The notes: generated from the letters alone by a model not told the origin. A stretch of DNA of 64,000 bases from PWQG01 sp040882255 (GCA_040882255.1 JBBEBP010000003.1:119134-183133); one strand, 5' to 3'. Counted from the first letter of the stretch, positions 37,587 through 47,245 are shown. Translations and numbers: made by a program.

Positions 37587-38619
37587 CAGGATAACCCTTC
37601 ATCTTATAGTGTTTTCTCTGGAGCCAGAGTTACACTTTTGTTGCATCGAAATATCATTTAATGGCGGTTCTTCAGCTAATATGAATAGGATCTCATCAGA
37701 AAGCCTTCGAGCTAGCTAAGCTCGAGATTTCTGATGATACTAGCTTCTAGTATGTACCGGGTGTCATTCTCACCAGTTTGGTCTCTTGAAGCAAGGTCTT
37801 TACGTGTTACGCCCCCCATGTAGTTCCAATATGTCGAGTATCATTAGGATTCTGAGAGCCTGGCATCCGATGGGCCATCAACTACAGATATATTGCCGCC
37901 TGCTCATGCCGAAGCCAATCGGGTGGAACAAGGGCAGTGTGATGAATAATGGCAAGAAATATCGCAGGTCCACTTGGGCTCGAACTAGGGACTTACGGAT
38001 GAGGAGTACGCTCGGCGGGCGATCACCTGGAGAAACTGTTATGTCATCCAGGTCCGGCTGTAGCTCTCCTCCGTGCTTGGGCGCGTAGCAGCCGATCGGG
38101 TGCGAGTGAGAAATCAGACGAGGGCGGGGGGCACTATGCCTCTGGAGGATGACAGAGGATACAAGATAGTTTTTGGGGATTGCTCCGTTCAACGTCTCGA
38201 AAGCAGATGGGTGGCATCCATCACAGACAGCCCCATCGCTTGTCCTACCTGAGCCCATCCTATCCCCGCCTTTAGGACGCAGTGGGAGGCAGGCATGTGT
38301 TCCGCTAGGACTCGCCGATAAGTTACCTCAAATACCATACATACCCCACATTCGAGGTGACTTACACGCAGACTTGCTCAAGGAAGCTGTGTTTCGCAGC
38401 CGTCGGAAGGTGATACCTGAAAACTATTTTCGACTCTGAATTGCTTCTGGAGTATCGCTTTTCTGGGCGTTCTGCACTGGTTCGATAGAGGGCGAAAGAA
38501 AGGTCTTGCTCATTAGACTGTTTGGGTTTAACATCTGTAACACACTGATATATAACGATATATATTATATCCTAAACTAATTGGCTTTTCCTGCCTTCGA
38601 CAATCGAGCTAATACAAGC
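37587..38619. other. One-kilobase region without a supported gene
   Basis: Short open frames only, none with family likeness or good start. It has the hairpin at 37694-37736, a second palindrome (TACTAGCTTCTAGTA near 37738), and a strongly AT-rich stretch at about 38540-38580 that probably holds the promoter for the following phosphoesterase. Confidence 0.4.
37694..37736. repeat. 43-bp inverted repeat
   Basis: CATCAGAAA-gcct-TCGAGCT, 5-base loop AGCTA, then AGCTCGA-ga-TTTCTGATG: 9 + 7 paired bases with a small internal loop. It lies about 110 bases upstream of the PEP-CTERM gene, so it may terminate an incoming transcript or act in regulation. Confidence 0.6.
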
Positions 38620-39453
38620 ATGAAAACAAGCTCACTATCTATTGCCCTCGGATCCGACCTTCACCTCAGTCCACGCGATGAGGAACGTCGCCGCCGAGCC
38701 TTGGCGTTCCCTGATGACGCAGATGTCATCATCTTAGCCGGGGACATAACAGAAGGGGTGCGGGCCGCAATCGTCGCCCTGGACCTGGCCGATGAATACC
38801 CAGCCGCTCATATCGTCTGGGTGGCCGGCAATCATGAATTTTACTATGCCACGATCGATGAGCAGATTCGTCGTTTCCGCGAGGCGTGCGCTGATCATGA
38901 TCGGGTGCACTTCCTGGAAAACGACTCCGTAGAGATAGCCGGAGTTACTTTTCTCGGCTGCACGCTATGGAGCGACTTCTCGATAATGGGGGAGCCACAC
39001 GTCGCCATGACGCTCGCCGAGCGAATGATTGCCGATTTTGTGTGTATTAAGGCTGCAGGCGGATTTACATTTACCCCGAGGGATGCGGCCGCTCGATTCC
39101 TGGAGAGTTTTGCCTATTTAGAGGAACAGCTTGACATCTGTGACCCCGCTCGAACTGTCGTCGTTACGCATTTTCCACCTGGGCTGGCGACACATAATCC
39201 GGATTTTCCCCTCGATCCAATTGCCGCTTATTTCCAGGCTAACGTCAGCCTATTGATGGACATCTATCAACCTGCTGTATGGGTCTACGGACACAATCAT
39301 TACAGTAGTGACCAGCTGCTCGGGAGCACCCGAGTCGTCAGCAATCAATTTGGTTATCCCTCGGAGCACGGACGTATTCCCCCCTATGACCCCATGAAAC
39401 TCATCCTTTTGGATGGAGGTGATGGAGGTACTACACGTGACTATAGAGAATGA
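38620..39453 (+). CDS. Metallophosphoesterase
   Basis: 277 residues. Complete set of calcineurin-like motifs: GSDLHLSP near residue 10, LAGDITEG near 40, AGNHEFYY near 70, THFPPG near 188 and YGHNHY near 226. Close in pattern to small bacterial phosphoesterases of unknown substrate. ATG at 38620 starts the protein two strands before the first motif; the upstream in-frame TTG has no ribosome site. Its end overlaps the next gene by 17-41 bases, so the two are co-transcribed. Confidence 0.88.
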   Translation: MKTSSLSIALGSDLHLSPRDEERRRRALAFPDDADVIILAGDITEGVRAAIVALDLADEYPAAHIVWVAGNHEFYYATIDEQIRRFREACADHDRVHFLENDSVEIAGVTFLGCTLWSDFSIMGEPHVAMTLAERMIADFVCIKAAGGFTFTPRDAAARFLESFAYLEEQLDICDPARTVVVTHFPPGLATHNPDFPLDPIAAYFQANVSLLMDIYQPAVWVYGHNHYSSDQLLGSTRVVSNQFGYPSEHGRIPPYDPMKLILLDGGDGGTTRDYRE

Positions 39454-39859
39454 CCCGATTGTCCGGCAGTACGTACGACTGATCCATGGCCAAGGGGACT
39501 ACTGCGATTTTGGGTGCAGCAAAAATGACGTCGAGGCGATGATTGCCCGCGCCAAAGAGCTTTTCCCACGTAAACCGTATTGCGTCGCGTCGGGTTGGAC
39601 CTGGGCAGATATTGAAATTGATCCACGTCAGGCAGATGAGGTTGCGCAGGCCGGTGTGCACCCGGCTTTTATCTACGCTGACAATATTCTCAGCGATGAG
39701 GCAGATCGGTGGGCTCAGGGATCCTGTGTTAGAACTACTTTGCTTGTAGCGTTTCATGAGAACTGCATTTTCAGCACGCGTAATACCAGCTACATTCTCG
39801 TTGGCTCGGGTACTCGCCTGAAAGTAGCTCCTGCGGTCTATAACGGAATATATTTTTAG
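39413..39859 (+). CDS. DUF6957-like hypothetical protein
   Basis: 148 residues (141 if GTG at 39437 is the start). Pattern YCVASGWTWADIEID, HPAFIYADNILSDEADRW, GSCVRTTLLVAFHENC and FSTRNTSYILVGSGTRLKV fits the DUF6957 family known from Pseudomonas relatives; no function known. Overlap with the phosphoesterase gene suggests a shared role or at least shared expression. Confidence 0.6.
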   Translation: MEVMEVLHVTIENDPIVRQYVRLIHGQGDYCDFGCSKNDVEAMIARAKELFPRKPYCVASGWTWADIEIDPRQADEVAQAGVHPAFIYADNILSDEADRWAQGSCVRTTLLVAFHENCIFSTRNTSYILVGSGTRLKVAPAVYNGIYF

Positions 39860-39911
39860 TGCTAGTTCAGCCTTCAGTAAAATTGTGTAGCAAGGGCCAG
39901 TGGAGCAAATC

Positions 39912-40337
39912 ATGCGCCGACAAACCGTCAAGGAGCGAATCGCACGGTCCATCTCGCTGCGCCAGGGGGAGGTTGTTTTCCCGTCTGATTTCAAATCGAT
40001 GGCTAGCCCTAGCCAGATCAATCGAGCGCTCAGAACGCTGATCGACGAGGGCAGGATCGTCCGCCTGGGCTACGGTTTGTACGCAAAGGCTCGCCCGAGC
40101 GTTCTGACGGGTAAGCCGGTACCGCGCGTGAGCCTGCCAGAGCTGACCCAAGAGGCTTTGGAGCGATGGGGAATTCCCGTGCGGCTGGGAGAGGCGCAGG
40201 CCGCCTATGCAGAGGGGAAAACTGACCAGGTCCCCATGTACACCGCATTCTACACGGGCAAACACCGCATTACGCGAAAAATAACCGTGGGACTAAGGAC
40301 CGTTCGGTTCGAAAACAAGTATCAATCTCGATCATGA
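39912..40337 (+). CDS. DUF6088/AbiEi-like winged-helix regulator
   Basis: 141 residues from MRRQTVKERIARSISLRQGE. The pattern GEVVFPSDFKSMASPSQINRALRTLIDEGRIVRLGYGLY is the winged helix shared by DUF6088 proteins and AbiEi antitoxins; the second half (ALERWGIPVRLGEAQAAYAE, QVPMYTAFYTGKHRITRKI) is the matching C-terminal domain. Normally an AbiEii nucleotidyltransferase toxin follows; the next gene instead encodes a nucleotidase. GTGGAG precedes the ATG. Confidence 0.72.
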   Translation: MRRQTVKERIARSISLRQGEVVFPSDFKSMASPSQINRALRTLIDEGRIVRLGYGLYAKARPSVLTGKPVPRVSLPELTQEALERWGIPVRLGEAQAAYAEGKTDQVPMYTAFYTGKHRITRKITVGLRTVRFENKYQSRS

Positions 40338-40473
40338 TGGGTCACGTGGAGTTCGAATCAGCGTTGCGCGTAACGATTGCACCAAACTTTCTGTCGGTCA
40401 ACAGTACGACGTACAGGTGCAATTCACGGTCTGCGACTCGAGCCTGACACAAGTATAGAGAGCGCTCACTACA

Positions 40474-40950
40474 ATGGCGGAAAAATTGATTGCTTACGTC
40501 GATATGGACGACACGCTCTGTGATTATAGTGCCGGCTACCAACTCCATCGTGAGCGGTATCCAGGCCATGAGTACCCTCAAGGCGAACCGGGATTGTATG
40601 TCGACCTGGAACCGATGCCTGGCGCGATCGAGGCGTACAGCTGGCTCAACTGCCATCCAATGCTGGACGTCTATATTTTGACAGCGCCTTCTGTCAGAAA
40701 TGCGCATAGTTATGCGGAGAAGCGGATTTGGGTTGAACGGCATCTGGGCCTGGATGCTGCTTACAGATTAGTAATTACTCCAAACAAGGGGCTTAGCAAA
40801 GGCGACTTTCTTGTTGATGACTACACGGAGGGCAAGGGGCAGGAGAGATTCGAGGGTAAGATCATTCAATTCGGTTCTCAGGAGTTTCCTGATTGGTCGA
40901 GCGTGATCCGGTTCTTCGATAATTCCTTAGGGAACCTCAGTAACCTGTGA
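40474..40950 (+). CDS. 5'(3')-deoxyribonucleotidase-like HAD phosphatase
   Basis: 158 residues. HAD motif I as DMDDTLCDY near residues 10-18, motif II in ILTAPS near 69, motif III lysine in GLSKGDFLVDDY near 110 with the two aspartates. The sequence fits the NT5C (5' nucleotidase, deoxy C type) family, which removes phosphate from deoxynucleoside monophosphates. It is complete, with its own ATG. It is the last gene before the repeat array. Confidence 0.82.
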   Translation: MAEKLIAYVDMDDTLCDYSAGYQLHRERYPGHEYPQGEPGLYVDLEPMPGAIEAYSWLNCHPMLDVYILTAPSVRNAHSYAEKRIWVERHLGLDAAYRLVITPNKGLSKGDFLVDDYTEGKGQERFEGKIIQFGSQEFPDWSSVIRFFDNSLGNLSNL

Positions 40951-41217
40951 TGGATTCATCATTGTCCTCAATTGGTCGTATGTCAGCGGTGTTAGGCGCG
41001 TCAATCTTAGCGCGAATCGAGCGCACTTGCCTTGGGCTGGGCGACCCAAGTGGGAGCACTTAACGCCACTAACCGACACGGAGGCCAGAAAGAGTGGTTG
41101 ATATCTAGAGGGCCTGCAGATCTCATCAGGAGAGGCGGCGCGCTGGTCTTGAAGACGCCCTATGAGCCGATGACAGGCACCGGAATCCGGAATGCAAAGA
41201 TCATTGGTGGGAAGTGC

Positions 41218-42121
41218 TGTCCCCCGGGGGGACACCGGTGGACCGCAGAGGATCATTAAAACCGGAAAGCGCGATGATATCCCGATCACTTGTGAAGCGA
41301 TAACCAGAATACTCAGATCGCTGTCCCCCTGGGGGACACCTGCCATAGGTTCACAGGCACTGGGACCGTTAGGTGTAGGTGGTATTCGGATAGTGTCTGC
41401 CGTCTCGAGGAGGTATTGGCGCATGCCCGGTTCTCGAGGGAAGAATTGGTGAGACTACGCCGACTCCAGATCGCGTGTCCCCTCGGGGGACAGCATGATC
41501 AGGTTCCTGATCGTCAGGCTGCTGCCATCGGGATATCATCGCGCTTTTAGTTGCCGAGGGCTATCAGAGCACGGGTGTCCCCGTGGGGGACACCTGCGGG
41601 CTGAAAGGGTCACGAAGGCACAAAGCGTGATGATAATTGGATGAGCAGAGCAAGCATCGCATGGCCTTGTGGTTCGAAACCGCGATGATATCCCGATGAA
41701 CTCATTCGGCGCATCGTGCTCGGGCGCTACTGCAGGACCGTTCACTGGGGCCGGATAGGGTGTCCCCCAAGGGGACACCTGCGCTCCGAACGGGCCACGG
41801 CGGCACAAAACGCGATGATATTCCGATGCCCCTGCTGCAGTAATCAGGAGCGGGAAGTGCTGTCCCCCAGGGGGACACCCAGCCGAATGCCGCCAGCTGT
41901 GCCCTACAAAAATTCGGGCGCCTCGCTGTATTGGCTCAGTTCATCGGGATATCATCGCGTTTATAGTCGCCGAGGCCTATCAGAGCACAGGTGTCTCCTG
42001 GGGGGCACCTGTGGACCGCTGAGGGTCATTAAAACCGGAAGGCGCGATGATATCCCGATAGTAGTCAGGGTGCTGCAGAGTCCTGATAGCCTCTTCACGG
42101 TAGCTGTCCCAAGGTGATACA
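41218..42121. repeat. Left outer part of the array
   Basis: B boxes here have C5/G5 arms (41218, 41322, 41476, 41576, 41761, 41861) and A boxes are the GCGATGATATCCCGAT variant, forward at 41271, 41682, 41812 and 42044 and reversed at 41527 and 41943. Some steps lack a B box between A boxes (41625 to 41682). This part looks older and more worn than the core. Confidence 0.85.
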
Positions 42122-42153
42122 CCTCTGTAGCGTAAGCTCCCGACGGGAAAGTG

Positions 42154-45100
42154 TGGTTGATATCCCGATAGTGACCCGGGGTCCGAAAGAGCCTCAGCAC
42201 CTGCTGTCCCGCGCAGGGACACTCCCACGAAACGGGTCTCACCGCGTAGTATGGTTGATATCCCGATAGTGGGCCGACGCCGGCAGCCCACCGGCACGTC
42301 CGGCCGTTGCTACCCCGTGCAGGGACGCCACTATGAGATGGGATCTCGACCCGTAGCGTGGTTGATATCCCGATAATGGCAGTGGGTCTGTCAAGGCACC
42401 GTCACCAGCTGTACCAGGGTGGGACACCCCGCAGTACGGGATCTCAGCAAAAAGCGTGGTTGATATCCCGATAGTGACGGTGCCAGGAACGACTTCAGCA
42501 CCTACTGTCCCGCACCGGGACACCTCCGCGAGGCCGAATCTCAGTGCGAAGCATGGTTAATATCCCGATAGTGGCGGTGCCAGGAGCGACCTTAGCACCA
42601 ACTGTCCCGCAGCGGGACACCCCCGCGAGGCGGGATTGCAGCGCGTAGCCTGGTTAATATCCCGATAGTGAAAAGACTTTAGCACCCTCTGTCCCGCGCA
42701 GGGACACCCCCAAAGATTGGATCGCAGCCCGAAGTGTGGTTGATATCCCGATAGTGGAAGGGGCCTGGAAGAGCCTCAGCACCTGCTGTCCCGCAGCGGG
42801 ACACCTCCGCGAGGCCGGATCTCAGCGCGTAGCATGGTTAATATCCCGATAGTGGGCCGATGGCCGGTTGCCCCGGGCGCTCCGACGCTACTGTCCCGCG
42901 CAGGGACAGCTCCTATGAGAGGGGCTCTCGACCCGTGCCATGGTTAATATCCCGATAGTGGCAGGCACCTGTAAAGGCGTCAGTACCAACTGTCCCCGGC
43001 AGGGACACCTCCTGAAGGGCGGGATTTCGTCAGAAGCGTGGTTGATATCCCGATAGCGAAAGGGTCCTGAAAGAGCCTCAGCGCCCCGGTGTCCCGCGCA
43101 GGGACAGCTCCTATGAGGGGGTTCTCGACCCGTACCATGGATGATATCCCGATAGTGGCGGTGCAAGGAGCGACCTCAGAACCAACTGTCCCGCAGCGGG
43201 ACACCCCCGCGAGGCCGGGTCTCAGTGCGGAGTATGGTTAATATCCCGATAGTAGCGGGGTCAGAAGAGACCTCAGAACCAACTGTCCCGCAGCGGGACA
43301 CCTCCACGAGGCCGAATCTCAGTGCGGAGTATGGTTAATATCCCGATAGTAGCGGGGTCAGAAGAGACATCAGAGCCAACTGTCCCGCAGCGGGACACCC
43401 CATGAGGCGGACCTCAGCTCGGAATGTGGTTGATATCCCGATAGTGGCCCGACAGATCGCAGCGTACCAGGCTTCCGGATGAGGCTGTCCCGTGCAGGGA
43501 CACCCCTGCAAGGCTGGGCCTCGCAAAAAAGCGTGGTTGATATCCCGATAGCAGACTCGTTCCTGGACGTGCCTGCCGCTGCTGTCCCGCGCAGGGACAC
43601 CCCTGTGAGACGGGCATCAGCTCGGAATGTGGTTGATATCCCGATAGTGGTCCGACAGATCGCAGCGTACCAGGCTTCCGGATGAGGCTGTCCCGCGCAG
43701 GGACACCCCCATAAGGCGGGCTTCAGCTCGAAATGTGGTTGATATCCCGATAGTGGTCCGACAAATCGCAGCGTACCAGTCTTCCGGACGCCGCTGTCCC
43801 GCGCAGGGGCCCCTTGCGAGGCGAAAACTCAGGCCAAAGTGTGGTTGATATCCCGATAGTGGCTCGCCAGCCTGCAGCGTACCAGTCTTCCGGACGCTAC
43901 TGTCCCGTGCAGGGACGCCCCTGCAAGGATGGGCCTCGCGAAAAAAGCGTGGTTGATATCCCGATAGCGGACTCGTTCCTGGACGTGCCTGCCGCTGCTG
44001 TCCCGCGCAGGGACACCCCGCGAGGCGGGATCTCAGCGCGTAGCATGGTTAATATCCCGATAGTGACGAGGTCCCGGAAAGACTTCAGCATCCACTGTCC
44101 CGCAGCGGGACACCTTCACGAGGCGGGATCGCGGCACACAGTATGGTTGATATCCCGATAGTGGGCCGATGGACAGCAGCGAACCAGGGAGTCCAGCCGT
44201 TGCTGTCCCGCGCAGGGACAGCTCCTATGAGGGGGTTCTCGACCCGTACCATGATTGATAACCCGATAGTGACGAGGGCCTGGAAAGACCTCAACACCAA
44301 CTGTCCCGCAGCGGGACACCTCCGCGAGGCCGGATCTCAGTGCGTAGCATGATTGATATCCCGATAGTGGTGGTGCCAGGAGCGAACTTAGCACCAATTG
44401 TCCCGCAGCGGGACATCCCCGCGAGGCGGGATCGCAGTGCGTACCATGGTTAATATCCCGATAGTGGCCAGGGGTCCGAAAGTGCCTTAGCGCCCCGGTG
44501 TCCCGTGCAGGGACACCCCACGAGACGGGGCTCAACGCGCAGTGTGGTTGATATCCCGATAGTACACGGGCTGCTCGCCTGCGTCGGGGCTTCTCTGATA
44601 CTGCTGTCCCAGGGTGGGACACCCTGCGGTATAGACTTTGCACCTGACCGTGCGGATGATATTCCGATGGCCCTGCTGCGGTAATCAGGAGCCGGAAGTG
44701 CTGTCCCCCAGGGGGACAGTGGGGACCGTTGAGGGCCATCAGAGCCGGAAAGCGCGATTATATCTCGATAGTGACAGGGATCTTGAAAGGTGCCATCACC
44801 CGCTGTCCCGCGGAGGGACACCTCCCATGAGATGGGGCTTCAGCCCGTAGTGTGGTTGATATCCCGATAGTGGCAGGGGGGCCTGGAAGGGCGTTATTAC
44901 CCGCTGTCCCGTGCAGGGACACCCCTAAAGGGCCGGATCTCAGCCAAAAGCGAGGCCGATATCCCGATAGTGGTCGGGCCGCCAGAGGGGGGCTCGAATA
45001 GCCTCTCCCTGTTTCTGTCCCGGGCAGGGACACCCTACAGGAGGAGATCCCGGCCAAAAGCGTGGGTGATATCCCGACAGGGGCTAGGGCCTGCAAGGGC

Positions 45101-45369
45101 ATCAGAGCTACCTGTCCCTGGGTGGGACACCCCACAGGACGGGATCTCAGCAGAAAGCGTGGTTGATATCCCGATAGTCGCAGGGTCTGGAGGGACATCA
45201 GAGCTACCTGTCCCGGGCAGGGACACCCTAGCAGTATGGGCTGTGGCCTGAAATGTGGTTTATATCCCGATAGTGGCAGAGATCTGGAAAGGCGTCAGCA
45301 CCAACTGTCCCGCGCAGGGACACCCTAGATGAGATCTCAGCCCGTAGTGTGGGTGATATCCCGATGGCC
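42154..45369 (+). repeat. Core of the array: 32 regular periods
   Basis: From the A box at 42154 to that at 45350 the order A-B is kept for 32 periods in 3,196 bp, all A boxes in one orientation. B-to-A linkers are nearly constant (27-32 bp, mostly 30-31). A-to-B linkers fall into groups of 19, 29-33 and 37-43 bp. The five centre bases of B vary (GCGCA, GCAGC, GTGCA, GGGCA, AGGGT) while the six-base arms are kept. Confidence 0.93.
43486..44015 (+). repeat. Higher-order duplication inside the core
   Basis: 43486-43599 and 43901-44015 are almost identical (about four differences in 114-115 bases), 415 bases apart, showing that blocks of four units have been copied together recently. Confidence 0.8.
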
Positions 45370-45398
45370 CTGCTGCGGTAATCAGGAGTTGGAAGTGC

Positions 45399-46356
45399 TG
45401 TCCCCCAGGGGGACACCCAGCCAAGTGCCGCCAGGGGCGCTCTACAAAACTTCGGGCGCCTCGCTGTATTGGCTCATTTCATCGGGATATCATCTCGCAT
45501 TCGGGCCCTAATGTCCTTATCGAGACATAGGTGTCCCACCGGGGGACACCCGCAGCTCGTTACCTGGTATCGGAGTCAGATAGTCAGAAGCAAGGCTGAT
45601 ATCGCTGATAGCGATTTCATTGGCCGGAAGGCTAGGCTGCAACCAACCGAGCAGTGTCCCAGGGTGGGACACCCTTCTGAAGCAAAGCTCACGACGAAAG
45701 CGTGGTTGATATCCCGATGAGGAGAGAAAGCAACGCAAGAGCACGACACTCTTGTTGTGAGTCCCTCTGCCCGCTCCAGTCTGGGTGTCCCCTGGGGGGA
45801 CACCTGTGCTCAGAAAGGGCCACGGAGGCACAAAGCGCGATGATATCCCGATGAACAAAGCAAGCAGCGCATGGCCCTGTGACTCGAAACCGCGATGATA
45901 TCCCGAAGGATTGCGGGCTGCTTCGGAGGGGGGGCACCCTGTAAGCCCCAGCAAATCGGCCTTTAGTGGCCCCGGGGCCAACTGGCTCACTTAGCCTGTC
46001 GGGATATCATCGTGTTTTTCACGCTCCCACAAACCTGTGCTCTTTATCACTCCCGTCCAGTTCATCGGGATATCATCGCGCCTTCGGGCAGCCGGTGAAT
46101 ATTCAGACCACAGGTGTCCCCCGGGGGGACACCCTGCAGGTTCCGACAAACCAGACTGTAGTGACTGCCGATCACGATCCATTTGCTGGATTCATCGGGA
46201 TATCATCGCGCTGTGACTGGCCGAAGCCTATCAGACCTCAGGTGTCCCCCGGGGGACGGTGGACCTCCCTCCAAATTGCCCCTTACCCATCCATCAGGAA
46301 ATCATCGCGGTTTGTTGCTCCAGACCTCGATTTGGCTGGGTGCCCCTGGGGGAACA
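45399..46356. repeat. Right outer part of the array
   Basis: Outer-type boxes return: B at 45399, 45532, 45655, 45786, 46115 and 46243; A forward at 45703, 45837 and 45892, reversed at 45481, 45998, 46064 and 46194. Two 122-132 bp blocks are near copies of left-side blocks: 45365-45496 matches 41827-41958 with no gaps, and 45786-45907 matches 41576-41697 with no gaps. Confidence 0.85.
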
Positions 46357-46563
46357 CCCCGGCATCGCAGGGCCCAAGTCCGTCAGTGTCAATCAGACCA
46401 CAAAATGCAGACTTTGTGATAGGTTATCCACAACACCTGTCGATTCGGAGAGCTTCACTTAAACCACATGTCTCAAGCAACGCCAATGCTTAATCATTGG
46501 CTATCATTCGAAGCACGACAACACAGAAGGTGGATATGATAACTGGAACGGAAGGGCAATATA

Positions 46564-47007
46564 ATGGATGAGGAAAAGTCGCCCCAGCAACTCCTTGGTA
46601 CGATAGGAACCTACCGAGAGCTGCGAGACTGGGTGAATGCACACGGTGCGCCGGCCGCGATTCCCGCCATTCGACGCAGATTGTCGAGGTTCCTGGTGGG
46701 CAGCTTTGCTCAAGAGCACAACATCTCATTGGACAAAGCTCGGCGCCTTCTTGGGATGACAGGAACCGGAAAGGCCGGATCTGAGGGCTTACTCTCCCAG
46801 GGCGAATCGGAGCGGCTGGTGCGGTTTGCCGAGATCGAGGCAGTGGCAATCGAGACGCTCGGGGACGAAGCTACCGCTCGGCGTTGGCTTGAGGCCAAAA
46901 ACTTGACGCTAAACGGGGAAGCTCCCTATGAGATGCTGGATACGGGTTATGGCGCCGGCTCTGTTCGTGCGCTGCTTGGGGCTATCCGCTATGGCGGGGC
47001 GGCTTGA
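46564..47007 (+). CDS. MbcA/ParS/Xre-type antitoxin, orphan
   Basis: 147 residues. Helical N-terminal domain (IPAIRRRLSRFLVGSFAQEHNISLDKARRLLGMTGTG) and a DUF2384-type C-terminus (VRFAEIEAVAIETLGDEATARRWLEAKNLTLNGEAPYEMLDT). GGAAGG lies 8 bases before the ATG. No RES or other toxin gene follows in the next 170 bases. It is the gene nearest the right end of the array and a possible DNA-binding partner for one of its boxes; that link is only positional. Confidence 0.78.
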   Translation: MDEEKSPQQLLGTIGTYRELRDWVNAHGAPAAIPAIRRRLSRFLVGSFAQEHNISLDKARRLLGMTGTGKAGSEGLLSQGESERLVRFAEIEAVAIETLGDEATARRWLEAKNLTLNGEAPYEMLDTGYGAGSVRALLGAIRYGGAA

Positions 47008-47205
47008 AGCATTATAGCCGCCATACACTTGAAGGTGTTCCTCCTTGAAGCATCGAATATCGCGAACCAGTTCATCATCTTTGTTGTGTTAGCTGGATAA
47101 GTACACTGTTCGGAGATACTAGTCATTCTCCTCTCAGAAGGGAGAGTTGGCCAAGTAGGAATATCGACGGGAAGAGTGCGCTCGACAGCGAGCTGCTACA
47201 AATAT

Positions 47206-47245
47206 ATCATATATGATCAAATACGTAATTATACGTCATATATGA
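47206..47245. promoter_or_regulatory. Palindromic operator overlapping an XRE gene start
   Basis: Perfect palindrome ATCATATATGAT at 47206-47217 and a second copy of its core, TCATATATGA, at 47236-47245, centred 29 bases apart, with TACGTAATTATACGT between. The second copy covers the ATG (47242) of the XRE regulator, suggesting autoregulation. No ribosome site is visible before that ATG; AATTATA at about 47227 could be a -10 box for a leaderless message. Confidence 0.6.

Larger units (their letters stand above)
41218..46356. repeat. Bipartite alternating tandem array (A and B boxes)
   Basis: About 5.1 kb made of two unrelated short motifs in alternation. Box A is TGGTTRATATCCCGATAGTG (outer variant GCGATGATATCCCGAT). 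Box B is the palindrome TGTCCCNNNNNGGGACA. I count about 48 B and 50 A boxes, degenerate ones included. First clear B at 41218-41234; last recognisable B near 46340. The core repeats with a period near 100 bp. Linkers are related between units but not identical. Frames through the region are closed or have no start signals, and the period is not a multiple of three, so it does not code. Neighbours are a nucleotidase gene on the left and an orphan antitoxin on the right. Confidence 0.95.

Noticed and set aside
43814..44739. Long open frames on both strands inside the array
   Set aside because: They result from GC-rich repeats; they lack start signals and family likeness, and the 100-bp period would shift frame every unit.
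41218..46356. CRISPR array
   Set aside because: Linkers of about 30 bp between short repeats look CRISPR-like, but there are two different repeat motifs, the linkers are related to each other, and no cas gene is in the window.
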